NCBI GenBank assembly: GCA_022508735.1
Contig: JAFLUQ010000006.1
Coordinates: 1-29,857 of the forward strand
Length of the DNA: 29,857 nucleotides
Direction: 5' to 3'
From: Oscillospiraceae bacterium
GTDB lineage: Bacteria > Bacillota > Clostridia > UMGS1883
Positions 7,613 to 13,650 of the stretch are shown in pieces; positions within the stretch are counted from its first letter, which is position 1, and each line of letters opens with the position of its first letter. The translations under genes were made by a program, and so were the position numbers. Under the pieces are notes generated by a model. The model worked only from the letters and a program-made list of their open reading frames with translations. It was not told the origin of the DNA and searched no databases.

Positions 7613-8220
7613 TTATTTAGTTTTGCTTCAAGCTTTTCCGCAGCCTCGATAATAAGATTAACAGTTTCGTCTATACCTAATAGGCTGCTGTTCAGGCAGA
7701 GGTCATACTGGCGTGCCTCGCCCCACTTTTTATCGGTGTAGTAGCTGTAATACTTGGCGCGCTTCTTATCGACTCCGCGAATATGGGCCTCAAGCTGCTG
7801 ATCGGTTTTATTCGGCTCAACAGCGCGCTTTCGCTCAACCTTATCCTTCATATTTGCGCAGATAAACACACGAAGCAGGGCGGGATTATTTTCTAACACC
7901 ATGTCGGCACAGCGGCCAACAATAACACAGCCGCCCTTTGAGGCTATGTCCTTTATCGCCTTACACTGTTCTAAGTACACCCGGTCGCTCATGGGCATCT
8001 GATATATGTCATAAAGTATGCTGCCGCTTGAAAAGATCGGCGAAGAACGGTGCTCATCGTAATAGTCCATTACGCTCTCCACAATGCCGCTGTCCTCGGC
8101 GGCCTTACGAATTATCTCCTTGTCAAAAAACGGAATTTCAAGCCTTTCGGCCAATTTTTTTCCTATTTCACGGCCGCCGCTGCCAAACTCGCGGCCAAGA
8201 GTTATGATCACTCTTCTCAT
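7609..8220 (-). CDS. Cytidylate kinase-like family protein
   Basis: P-loop nucleoside/nucleotide kinase of the cytidylate-kinase-like family, 203 residues. Seen: Walker A region ITLGREFGSGGREIGKKLAE (6-25), the DKEII element typical of this family, VGRCADMVL, and a basic lid-like segment rich in Arg/Lys (VERKRAVEPNKTD, KKRAKYYSYYTDKKWG). These proteins are common in clostridia and differ from the canonical Cmk; their substrate is not established, so no symbol is given. It follows citrate synthase by 24 bases on the same strand, so it is probably co-transcribed, with AAGGAAA before its ATG. A metabolic link to citrate synthase is not evident. Confidence 0.82.
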   Translation of the reverse strand: MRRVIITLGREFGSGGREIGKKLAERLEIPFFDKEIIRKAAEDSGIVESVMDYYDEHRSSPIFSSGSILYDIYQMPMSDRVYLEQCKAIKDIASKGGCVIVGRCADMVLENNPALLRVFICANMKDKVERKRAVEPNKTDQQLEAHIRGVDKKRAKYYSYYTDKKWGEARQYDLCLNSSLLGIDETVNLIIEAAEKLEAKLNK

Positions 8221-8244
8221 TTGCTGCTTTCCTTTCTTATGTCT

Positions 8245-9588
8245 TTATCTGTCTTTGAGAGGAACGTATTCCTTTCTCGGGGCAACAGCTCTGTAAGCCG
8301 GACGAATTATCTTCTCGGCACTCACGATCTCCTCAAGCCGGTGAGCACTCCACCCCACAATGCGCGCAACAGCAAACATGGGGGTGTATAACTCTACGGG
8401 AAGGCCAAGCATATTGTACACAAAGCCGCTGTAGAAGTCCACATTGGTGTTTACGCCCTTGTATATCCGCCTTTCCTCGCCGATCAGCTTAGGCGCCAGA
8501 CGCTCAACGATTGTGTACAGCTTGAACTCGTCCGACTGACCCTTTTCAGCGGCAAGCTTCTTAACGAAGCCCTTGAACACCTCGGCTCTCGGGTCAGACA
8601 CAGAGTACACCGCATGGCCGACGCCATAGATAAGGCCGGCCTTGTCAAAAGCCTCCTTGTGGAGCAGCCTTCTGAGGTAATCCGCCACGGCGTCCTCGTC
8701 CTTCCAGTCTTTGACGTTCTCCTTAAGATCATCAAACATCTGAACGACCTTTATGTTCGCTCCCCCGTGTCGAGGCCCTTTGAGAGAAGCCAGTGCCGCG
8801 GCTATTACCGAATAGGTGTCCGTTCCGGAGGACGTAACTACTCTCGTTGTGAAAGAGCTGTTATTTCCGCCGCCGTGCTCCATATGCAGCACCAAAGCCA
8901 GATCAAGAACTCTCGCCTCCATGCGGGTATAGCTCATGTCGGGGCGAAGCATACGAAGTATATTCTCACCGGTGCAGAGCTTCGGGTCCGGATTGTGTAT
9001 ATACAGACTATTGCCCTGACTATGACTGTAGGCGTTATAGCTGTATACCGCCAGCATGGGGAACTGGCTTATAAGATTCAGGCTCTGACGCATAACATTG
9101 GGTACAGAGGTGCCCTCGGGGTCAATGTCATAGGAATAAAGCGTCAGTATACTCTTAGCCAGCGAGATCATCATATTGTCGCTGGGCGCCTTCATTATTA
9201 CGTCGCGGATAAAATTTTGCGGCAATGTACGCCGTTCCGCCAGCTCCGCACTGAAATTTTTGAGCTCGGTGCGACTGGGCAATTCGCCGATAAGAAGGAG
9301 GTAGGCCGTCTCCTCAAAGCCAAAGCGCTTTTCGGAAACAAAGTTTTTTACCAGGTCACGAACGTTATAGCCACGATAATAAAGCTCACCGGGGCAGGGC
9401 TCGCCGTTCTCCTTGGCCTTTACCTCAGATATATTTGTGAGACCGGTAAGCACGCCGTTACCGTCAATATCGCGAAGACCGCGCTTCACTTCAAACTGGG
9501 TGTAGTAATCAGGCTGAACTGTGTTATTTTTTATGCAGCGTTCTGATATTGCAATATCCTGCGGTGTAATTTCAAAAATTCTTTCCAT
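8245..9588 (-). CDS. gltA: Citrate synthase (citrate/2-methylcitrate synthase family)
   Basis: Condenses oxaloacetate with acetyl-CoA. Seen: the three expected catalytic residues, His238 in MEHGGGNN, His325 in YGVGHAVY and Asp384 in NTNVDFYSG, plus substrate arginine R334 in SDPRAE. The 447-residue length has an N-terminal extension relative to the short type II enzymes and resembles the clostridial group. GGAGAAAATT lies before the ATG. Its own sigma-A-like promoter is at 9668-9696, and the leader is about 70 bases. In an anaerobe it probably supplies 2-oxoglutarate for glutamate synthesis through a partial TCA branch; no aconitase or isocitrate dehydrogenase lies nearby. A 2-methylcitrate role cannot be excluded from sequence alone. 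Confidence 0.92.
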   Translation of the reverse strand: MERIFEITPQDIAISERCIKNNTVQPDYYTQFEVKRGLRDIDGNGVLTGLTNISEVKAKENGEPCPGELYYRGYNVRDLVKNFVSEKRFGFEETAYLLLIGELPSRTELKNFSAELAERRTLPQNFIRDVIMKAPSDNMMISLAKSILTLYSYDIDPEGTSVPNVMRQSLNLISQFPMLAVYSYNAYSHSQGNSLYIHNPDPKLCTGENILRMLRPDMSYTRMEARVLDLALVLHMEHGGGNNSSFTTRVVTSSGTDTYSVIAAALASLKGPRHGGANIKVVQMFDDLKENVKDWKDEDAVADYLRRLLHKEAFDKAGLIYGVGHAVYSVSDPRAEVFKGFVKKLAAEKGQSDEFKLYTIVERLAPKLIGEERRIYKGVNTNVDFYSGFVYNMLGLPVELYTPMFAVARIVGWSAHRLEEIVSAEKIIRPAYRAVAPRKEYVPLKDR

Positions 9589-9667
9589 AATTTTCTCCTA
9601 TTCTTCTACAGTAACCGCCGACCAAATATACAGTCGGTGCTTGCAAAAATGCTATTACTATAATTGT

Positions 9668-9696
9668 ATTATAGCATATTTTTGATTATTCCGCAA
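9668..9696 (-). promoter_or_regulatory. Promoter of citrate synthase
   Basis: On the minus strand, TTGCGG (9691-9696) and TATAAT (9668-9673) are 17 bp apart. The -10 is perfect and the -35 is weak, which leaves room for activation or repression through the TGTACA repeats just upstream. Confidence 0.55.
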
Positions 9697-9720
9697 GGCA
9701 CTGAAAATTATTTTACATAT

Positions 9721-9737
9721 TGTACATATTTTGTACA
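9721..9737. repeat. Paired TGTACA palindromes upstream of citrate synthase
   Basis: TGTACA-TATTT-TGTACA: two identical 6-bp palindromes, 11 bp centre to centre, about one helical turn. They start about 25 bp upstream of the citrate synthase -35, just past the stop of the GH3 gene. The spacing and position suggest an operator. No regulator is known for it here. Confidence 0.4.
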
Positions 9738-9754
9738 TTTTATTCTTATAATCG

Positions 9755-10915
9755 TCAAATTATCCCGCGTTTCTCCTTCACCATCAATATCCGTTTTACA
9801 CTTTCGTCTATACGTTCTTCGGAGACAAGGCCGCTTTCCACGGCTTCAAGCAGGGCAGCATACGCTGCATCAAGATCTTCGGGCATAAGAAGCATATCCG
9901 CTCCGGCCAGAATGGCGAGAACGGCCGCCTCACCGCTGTCAAACAGGTTAGATACCGCGCCCATATTCAGGGCATCGGTTATAACCACGCCGTTATACCC
10001 AAGTCCGCCGCGCAGAATATCTGTAATTATCATGGGAGAAAGGCTGCACGGCCTATCATTCCCGGTGACACCGGGCAAAGACATATGTGAGATCATAACG
10101 AGATCAGCTCCGGCTTCAATACCTGCCTTAAATGGCTTTATATCCACCTCCGTCAGCTCGTCAAACGTACGCTCACTGACAGATGTTTTGTTATGTGAAT
10201 TTACCGAGGTGCTGCCGTGCCCGGGAAAGTGCTTTAAAACAGCGCTTACCCCTGCGCTCTGCATAGTCTCTGTCTCAGCGGCTACCATTTGGCTTACTAA
10301 AACGGCGTCCGTGCCGAAGGAGCGCCGCCCTATCTCGGTGTTTTTAGAGTTAGTTATAACGTCAGCTACCGGAGCAAAATCAAGATTGAAGCCGAGGGCG
10401 GAAAGCTCACGGCCGAGCCTCTCACCCACCTCAGCCGCAGCTGCCGGATCGCCTGAGTCGCCTATATCGCGCATATTACCGTTATTTGTGACTATGCCCT
10501 TTTTTCCAAGGCGGCTCACAGTGCCGCCCTCCTCGTCTACTCCGATAAACACCGGCACCGTGAAGCTGTTCTTTATGCCTTCGGTATAGGCCAAGATCTG
10601 CTTCTCAGAGGAAATATTATCTGCAAAGAGTATTATTCCTCCCACCCGGCGGCTTTGCGCATTCTCAACAAATGCCTCGGATACAGACTTTTCGGCCGTA
10701 GTCTCGCTAATTGCCTCCGGCGTAACGAAAAAGAGCTGCCAAAGCTTATCCTCAAGGCTCATTCCGCTCATTATCTCCTCAGTGCGTGAGACCGTGATTT
10801 CTAAAGCAGCTTCAATTGGCTGTGCGTTTTGGGTATAGCTGCTGTCCGTATAGCTGTTATCTGCCACGGTGCAGCCGGTGAGCAGCAGAAGTATAAAGAG
10901 AAGAAGTTTCTTCAT
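9755..10915 (-). CDS. Lipoprotein GH3 beta-N-acetylhexosaminidase-like (NagZ-type)
   Basis: Probable surface-anchored glycoside hydrolase family 3 enzyme acting on N-acetylglucosaminyl links of peptidoglycan or chitin fragments. Seen: a signal peptide with lipobox LLTGC (C15 lipidated), the family motif KHFPGHG (228-234), and the nucleophile in VVITDALNM (D314). The 386-residue single catalytic domain resembles NagZ. Odd: the Asp-Ser-His dyad that supplies acid/base catalysis in NagZ reads Asn239-Ser-His241, from an AAT codon one transition away from GAT. Activity may be altered. AGGAATG precedes the ATG. It is 10 bases downstream of the metalloregulator gene and probably co-transcribed with it. 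Confidence 0.87.
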   Translation of the reverse strand: MKKLLLFILLLLTGCTVADNSYTDSSYTQNAQPIEAALEITVSRTEEIMSGMSLEDKLWQLFFVTPEAISETTAEKSVSEAFVENAQSRRVGGIILFADNISSEKQILAYTEGIKNSFTVPVFIGVDEEGGTVSRLGKKGIVTNNGNMRDIGDSGDPAAAAEVGERLGRELSALGFNLDFAPVADVITNSKNTEIGRRSFGTDAVLVSQMVAAETETMQSAGVSAVLKHFPGHGSTSVNSHNKTSVSERTFDELTEVDIKPFKAGIEAGADLVMISHMSLPGVTGNDRPCSLSPMIITDILRGGLGYNGVVITDALNMGAVSNLFDSGEAAVLAILAGADMLLMPEDLDAAYAALLEAVESGLVSEERIDESVKRILMVKEKRGII

Positions 10916-10925
10916 AATTTCATTC

Positions 10926-11300
10926 CTATTCGCCGGCCGATGAATTATAGTAATTCTTTATAGCCGCAAAGGTTTCCTCACTGAGGTCATGCTCTATCTT
11001 GCAGGCATCCTCGCTCGCAGTCTTTTCGCTGACTCCCAGCTTGATCAATATAGCTGTCAGCAGCTTGTGCCGCTCATAAATGCGCTCGGCAATTTGAAGT
11101 CCGCTTTCGGTAAGCTCGATGTGGCCGTGAGGATCCATCGTTATATATCCGTTGTTACGAAAATTCTTCATTGCAACGCTGACGCTGGGCTTACTGAACC
11201 CCAGCTCCGTGGCAACATCTATGGAGTGGACCTCTCCCTTTCTGAGCTTGAGCATGAGTATGGCCTCAAGATAGTTTTCGGCGGATTCCTGTATCACCAT
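10926..11300 (-). CDS. DtxR/MntR-family metal-dependent repressor
   Basis: Winged-helix metalloregulator. The ATG at 11298-11300 is chosen because GGAGGG lies 7 bases before it; an ATG five codons upstream (11313-11315) overlaps that ribosome site. This gives 124 residues, so there is no C-terminal SH3-like domain, as in MntR. Seen: the helix-turn-helix ATELGFSKPSVSVAMKNF and the dimer/metal region ACKIEHDLSEE. Aligning by eye to MntR, the ligand positions are N9 (for D8), E12, H78, C100 (for E99), E103 and H104. The Cys recalls DtxR/IdeR (iron), and N9 is a ligand-poor choice, so Mn versus Fe selectivity is open. It is followed by the GH3 gene. Confidence 0.87.
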   Translation of the reverse strand: MVIQESAENYLEAILMLKLRKGEVHSIDVATELGFSKPSVSVAMKNFRNNGYITMDPHGHIELTESGLQIAERIYERHKLLTAILIKLGVSEKTASEDACKIEHDLSEETFAAIKNYYNSSAGE

Positions 11301-11405
11301 AGTTTTTCCCTCCATTATATAGTATGTATGATTATTCCCCTATTAATTTGCAGCCGCAGCTATACCCATTTTCGCTCTTTCGGTATTTTTTACATTGCGG
11401 CTATA

Positions 11406-11422
11406 CAAAGGCAATGCCTTTC
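11406..11422 (-). promoter_or_regulatory. Candidate DtxR-family operator
   Basis: AAAGGC (11407-11412), AAT and GCCTTT (11416-11421) form an inverted repeat placed at the expected transcription start of the metalloregulator gene. Position and symmetry suit autorepression. The match to published MntR boxes (with TTTGCC-type arms) is only partial. Confidence 0.45.
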
Positions 11423-11429
11423 TATGGTA

Positions 11430-11458
11430 ATTATATCACATAAATAAAACTTTTTCAA
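11430..11458 (-). promoter_or_regulatory. Sigma-A promoter of the metalloregulator-GH3 operon
   Basis: On the minus strand, TTGAAA (11453-11458) and a perfect TATAAT (11430-11435) are 17 bp apart. The leader is about 120 bases. It contains an imperfect GCNGCTATAC pair near 11350 and 11395 that could form a stem (AGCCGCA with TGCGGCT). No known riboswitch was recognised. Confidence 0.65.
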
Positions 11459-11541
11459 CACAAATTTTTCCTCATATCCAAGGCTTCTTCCCGACTATAT
11501 TACAAAACAAAAAAAATATTTAAAATATTTTGTAAATTCTC

Positions 11542-11570
11542 TTGCAAAATGATAAAAAATGTTGTATGCT
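11542..11570 (+). promoter_or_regulatory. Promoter of ireB
   Basis: TTGCAA (11542-11547), 17 bp, TATGCT (11565-11570). Just upstream, an AT-rich inverted repeat TTACAAAA (11500-11507) and TTTTGTAA (11528-11535) may be an UP-element-like or operator sequence. Confidence 0.55.
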
Positions 11571-11608
11571 ATAGAAGACGACCTTTACAGACCATAGGAG
11601 GGGTAACC

Positions 11609-11869
11609 ATGGAAACCAACCACACCACGCAGATCGAGATCAATCGCTCAAGAGATGCCGAGATAGAGTCTATCATCGACAGAGTTCACGCTGCACTGAT
11701 CGAAAAGGGGTATAATCCCATCAGTCAGCTCGTAGGCTATATCATGTCCGGCGACCCCACCTATATCACAGGGCACAAGGGCGCCCGCAGCCTTATAACC
11801 AAAGTTGAACGAGATGAAATTCTCGAGGTGGTATTCAAGCGCTATCTTGCCTCTAAGCCTATCAAATAA
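11609..11869 (+). CDS. ireB: IreB family regulatory phosphoprotein
   Basis: Small Firmicutes protein of the IreB/UPF0297 family, known in Enterococcus as a substrate of the PASTA kinase IreK and a negative regulator of cephalosporin resistance. The ATG at 11609 has AGGAGGGG at 11596-11603 and gives 86 residues, the family size. Seen: the conserved KGYNPISQLVGYIMSGDPTY (33-52), ITGHKGARSLI, and ERDEIL. N-terminal threonines T3, T6 and T7 stand where the enterococcal protein carries two phosphothreonines. In many Firmicutes it is followed by a Holliday junction resolvase homologue, but here it is a single gene with its own promoter and terminator, so that linkage is lost. Confidence 0.93.
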   Translation: METNHTTQIEINRSRDAEIESIIDRVHAALIEKGYNPISQLVGYIMSGDPTYITGHKGARSLITKVERDEILEVVFKRYLASKPIK

Positions 11870-11876
11870 AAACAAC

Positions 11877-11905
11877 GGGCCGACATTGTCGGCCCCTTAT
11901 TTTTA
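11877..11905 (+). terminator. Terminator of ireB
   Basis: GGGCCGAC (11877-11884), loop ATT, GTCGGCCC (11888-11895), followed by CTTATTTTTAA. A strong stem with a U-rich tail 7 bases after the ireB stop. Confidence 0.85.
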
Positions 11906-11912
11906 ATAACCC

Positions 11913-11931
11913 TACAAATCGAAGATTTGTA
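11913..11931. repeat. Small AT-rich palindrome
   Basis: TACAAATC-GAA-GATTTGTA, a perfect 8-bp inverted repeat about 20 bp upstream of the -35 of the HTH/AbrB-like gene. Possible regulatory site or minor hairpin. Confidence 0.35.
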
Positions 11932-11948
11932 TAGCTGTGATGTGGAGG

Positions 11949-11976
11949 TTGTCATAAAAGTAAGCATGGGTATAAC
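11949..11976 (+). promoter_or_regulatory. Putative promoter of the HTH-AbrB-like gene
   Basis: TTGTCA (11949-11954), 16 bp, TATAAC (11971-11976). A second weak TATAAC-like sequence follows near 11995. The gene starts at 12014 with AAAGGTGA (12002-12009) as ribosome site. Confidence 0.45.
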
Positions 11977-12013
11977 TACAGTTGCAAATTAACGGTATAA
12001 CAAAGGTGATTTT

Positions 12014-12358
12014 ATGAAAAAAGCTATTTCTGCCATAGAGCTCGCCGATTTCATGGGAATATCGCTTCGTGCTCTCCGCAAGCTGGACGAAAGCGGAGAG
12101 CTGCGAGCCTTCCGCCGCGAAAACGGACGCCGTTACTACACCGGAGATCATATACAAACTGCCCTTAAGATCATGGGCGGCGCAGACGTGAAGGAAGTTG
12201 AGGTCTCCTTCTGCAAAAACGGAATTTCCTCTATGTACGGCAAGCTATGCGTTCCGGCAAGGCTCTTGGCCAAGCTTGGCATAACGCCCGAAAGTCCCGG
12301 CTGCTATATGAGCTGTGACGGTGAAAAAATCATATTTACGAAAGAACGCCCCGAATAG
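12014..12358 (+). CDS. Small MerR-like HTH protein with AbrB-like C-terminus
   Basis: A 114-residue putative DNA-binding protein with no family I can name. Seen: residues 6-50 form a MerR/excisionase-type winged helix (SAIELADFMGISLRALRKLD, then FRRENGRRYYTGDHIQTAL). Residues 61-110 look like an AbrB/MazE swapped-hairpin half: VSFCKNGISS, then GKLCVPARLLAKLGITPES, then a closing CDGEKIIFTK strand. This two-part reading is by pattern, not by search. Either half could dimerise and bind DNA. It stands alone between ireB and a convergent sigma-like gene, with only 15 bases and no clear terminator between the two stops. Targets are unknown. An effector-binding role for the C-terminal part is also possible. 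Confidence 0.6.
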   Translation: MKKAISAIELADFMGISLRALRKLDESGELRAFRRENGRRYYTGDHIQTALKIMGGADVKEVEVSFCKNGISSMYGKLCVPARLLAKLGITPESPGCYMSCDGEKIIFTKERPE

Positions 12359-12373
12359 AGTCTATCCTACCAT

Positions 12374-12607
12374 CTATTTTGCCTCGGCATACTTTTCCAG
12401 CGCCCGCTTTTTCATGTAACCCCGCAGGTGGTCAGTGGAGTACTCCATTTTCTCCGCGATCTGTTTCCAGCTCATATCTAAAACATACCTATAGTAGAGC
12501 ACATTGCGGTGCGGCTGCCCGAGACTTTCTATCCTTCTGCGTATCTCCGCTGTTTCACGCTCACAGCGAAGTCCTTTGAGTTCCCATTTGGCCTGTTCAA
12601 CAGTCAT
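12374..12607 (-). CDS. Small sigma-region-4-like HTH protein
   Basis: A 77-residue protein with a charged N-terminal helix (1-27) and a sigma-70 region-4-like helix-turn-helix at about 30-70: LGQPHRNVLYYRYVLDMSWK and then IAEKMEYSTDHLRGYMKKAL-like spacing. It lacks region 2, so it cannot be a full sigma factor. Similar short proteins occur in phages (late regulators) and as orphan genes in clostridia. AGGAGGG lies 6 bases before the ATG. It is preceded by an ECF-type promoter nearly identical to that of the anti-sigma gene at 2285-2309, suggesting induction by the same sigma factor. It might act as an accessory subunit or competitor on polymerase (inference). Confidence 0.72.
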   Translation of the reverse strand: MTVEQAKWELKGLRCERETAEIRRRIESLGQPHRNVLYYRYVLDMSWKQIAEKMEYSTDHLRGYMKKRALEKYAEAK

Positions 12608-12639
12608 TTTTTACCCTCCTGTTTATCTTTTATAATATA

Positions 12640-12665
12640 GACGACGAAGGGCGGGAAAAAGTTCC
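12640..12665 (-). promoter_or_regulatory. ECF-type promoter of the sigma-4-like gene
   Basis: On the minus strand, -35 GGAAC (12661-12665) and -10 CGTC (12640-12643) are 17 bp apart. A second CGTC at 12643-12646 would give 14 bp. It shares CGGGAACTTTTT and TTYGTCGTCTA with the site at 2285-2309. The plus-strand hairpin CGGGAA-AAAG-TTCCCG overlaps the -35. Confidence 0.6.
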
Positions 12666-12710
12666 CGATTTTTTCAAATTTTTTTAAAAAAATTTTTTCG
12701 GAGATATTTT

Positions 12711-13592
12711 ATGAAACAAGTTTACGAAAAATGTATGCTCTGCCCGCGCGAGTGCGGAGTCAACAGATATACAGTCCGCGGTCACTGCGGCGTCGGGGCT
12801 GAAATAAAGGCCGCCAGAGCAGCCCTTCACCACTGGGAGGAGCCTTGCATCAGCGCTGACCGAGGCAGCGGCACGGTATTTTTCAGCGGCTGCAACCTTG
12901 GCTGCGCATACTGCCAGAACGAAAAAATTTCCCGCGGCGGCGCGGGAAATGAGATTAGCGTAAGTCGGCTTGCCGAGATATTCCATGAACTCGAGGAAAA
13001 AGGCGCGCATAATATAAATCTCGTCACGCCTACACATTTTGTTCCCTCCATAATAGAAGCGCTCGACATATACCGCCCCAATATTCCGATAGTATATAAC
13101 TGCGGCGGCTATGAAAGCATTGATACTCTTAAAATCCTCAATGGCTACATAGATATATATCTGACCGATATAAAATATTACAGCGACGAATATGCGATCA
13201 AGTACAGCCGTGCACCGGGATATTTTGAGATAGCACGCACAGCGGCCCTTGAGATGATCCGCCAATGCTCCTTGGAATACGATGGAAACGTGATGACAAA
13301 GGGCGTTATCGTCCGTCACCTTTGCCTCCCCGGCCTCAGGAATGACAGCATAAAAGTGGTGGAAGCACTGGCAGAATTCCCGAAGGATAGCTTTGTTCTC
13401 AGCCTTATGAGCCAGTACCTTCCCTGCGGTGACCTTAGCCGCTTTCCCGAGCTCACGCGCCGGGTGACTTCGTTTGAATATAACAGCGTAGTAAGCCGCG
13501 CCGTAGAATTGGGCCTCGTGAACGGCTACACACAGGAGCGCGGCAGCGCCAAAGACGTATATATCCCGGAATTTGACGGAGAGGGAATATAA
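12711..13592 (+). CDS. pflX: PflX-type radical SAM protein
   Basis: Radical S-adenosylmethionine enzyme of the PflX group (annotated as a putative pyruvate formate-lyase activating enzyme), 293 residues. Seen: the radical SAM cluster motif C61-x3-C65-x2-C68 in FFSGCNLGCAYCQN, preceded by an N-terminal cysteine-rich segment (C8, C11, C15, C26), as in this group. VTPTHFVPSI and the GYxSIDTLKILNGYIDIYLTD-like stretch are typical. The true substrate of PflX proteins is not settled, and no formate-lyase-like gene is adjacent. GGAGAT (12700-12705) precedes the ATG. No convincing sigma-A promoter was found in the 100 bases upstream, which are rich in A and T tracts. Confidence 0.85.
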   Translation: MKQVYEKCMLCPRECGVNRYTVRGHCGVGAEIKAARAALHHWEEPCISADRGSGTVFFSGCNLGCAYCQNEKISRGGAGNEISVSRLAEIFHELEEKGAHNINLVTPTHFVPSIIEALDIYRPNIPIVYNCGGYESIDTLKILNGYIDIYLTDIKYYSDEYAIKYSRAPGYFEIARTAALEMIRQCSLEYDGNVMTKGVIVRHLCLPGLRNDSIKVVEALAEFPKDSFVLSLMSQYLPCGDLSRFPELTRRVTSFEYNSVVSRAVELGLVNGYTQERGSAKDVYIPEFDGEGI

Positions 13593-13609
13593 AATAATAT
13601 GATCTAAGC

Positions 13610-13637
13610 ACAAAAGCGCCCGATGTGGCGCTTTTGT
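13610..13637. terminator. Bidirectional terminator between pflX and ugd
   Basis: ACAAAAGCGCC (13610-13620), loop CGATGT, GGCGCTTTTGT (13627-13637). A perfect 11-bp stem with the A and T runs built into the stem. It ends both pflX and the long polysaccharide operon. Confidence 0.8.
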
Positions 13638-13650
13638 ATGTTGACATGAT

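Noticed and set aside
8614..9546. Plus-strand open frame of 310 codons opposite citrate synthase
   Set aside because: Shadow of the strongly conserved citrate synthase reading frame; no ribosome site or recognisable protein.
11300..11423. Metal riboswitch in the leader of the DtxR-family gene
   Set aside because: The leader has one possible stem, but no recognised consensus such as the yybP-ykoY or czcD motifs.
12374..12607. Prophage remnant around the sigma-region-4-like gene
   Set aside because: Similar small proteins occur in phages, but no integrase, attachment repeats or other phage genes are present nearby.
12643..12661. Upstream CGTC giving a 14-bp spacer in the second ECF promoter
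   Set aside because: The 17-bp alternative matches the usual ECF spacing and the first promoter better.
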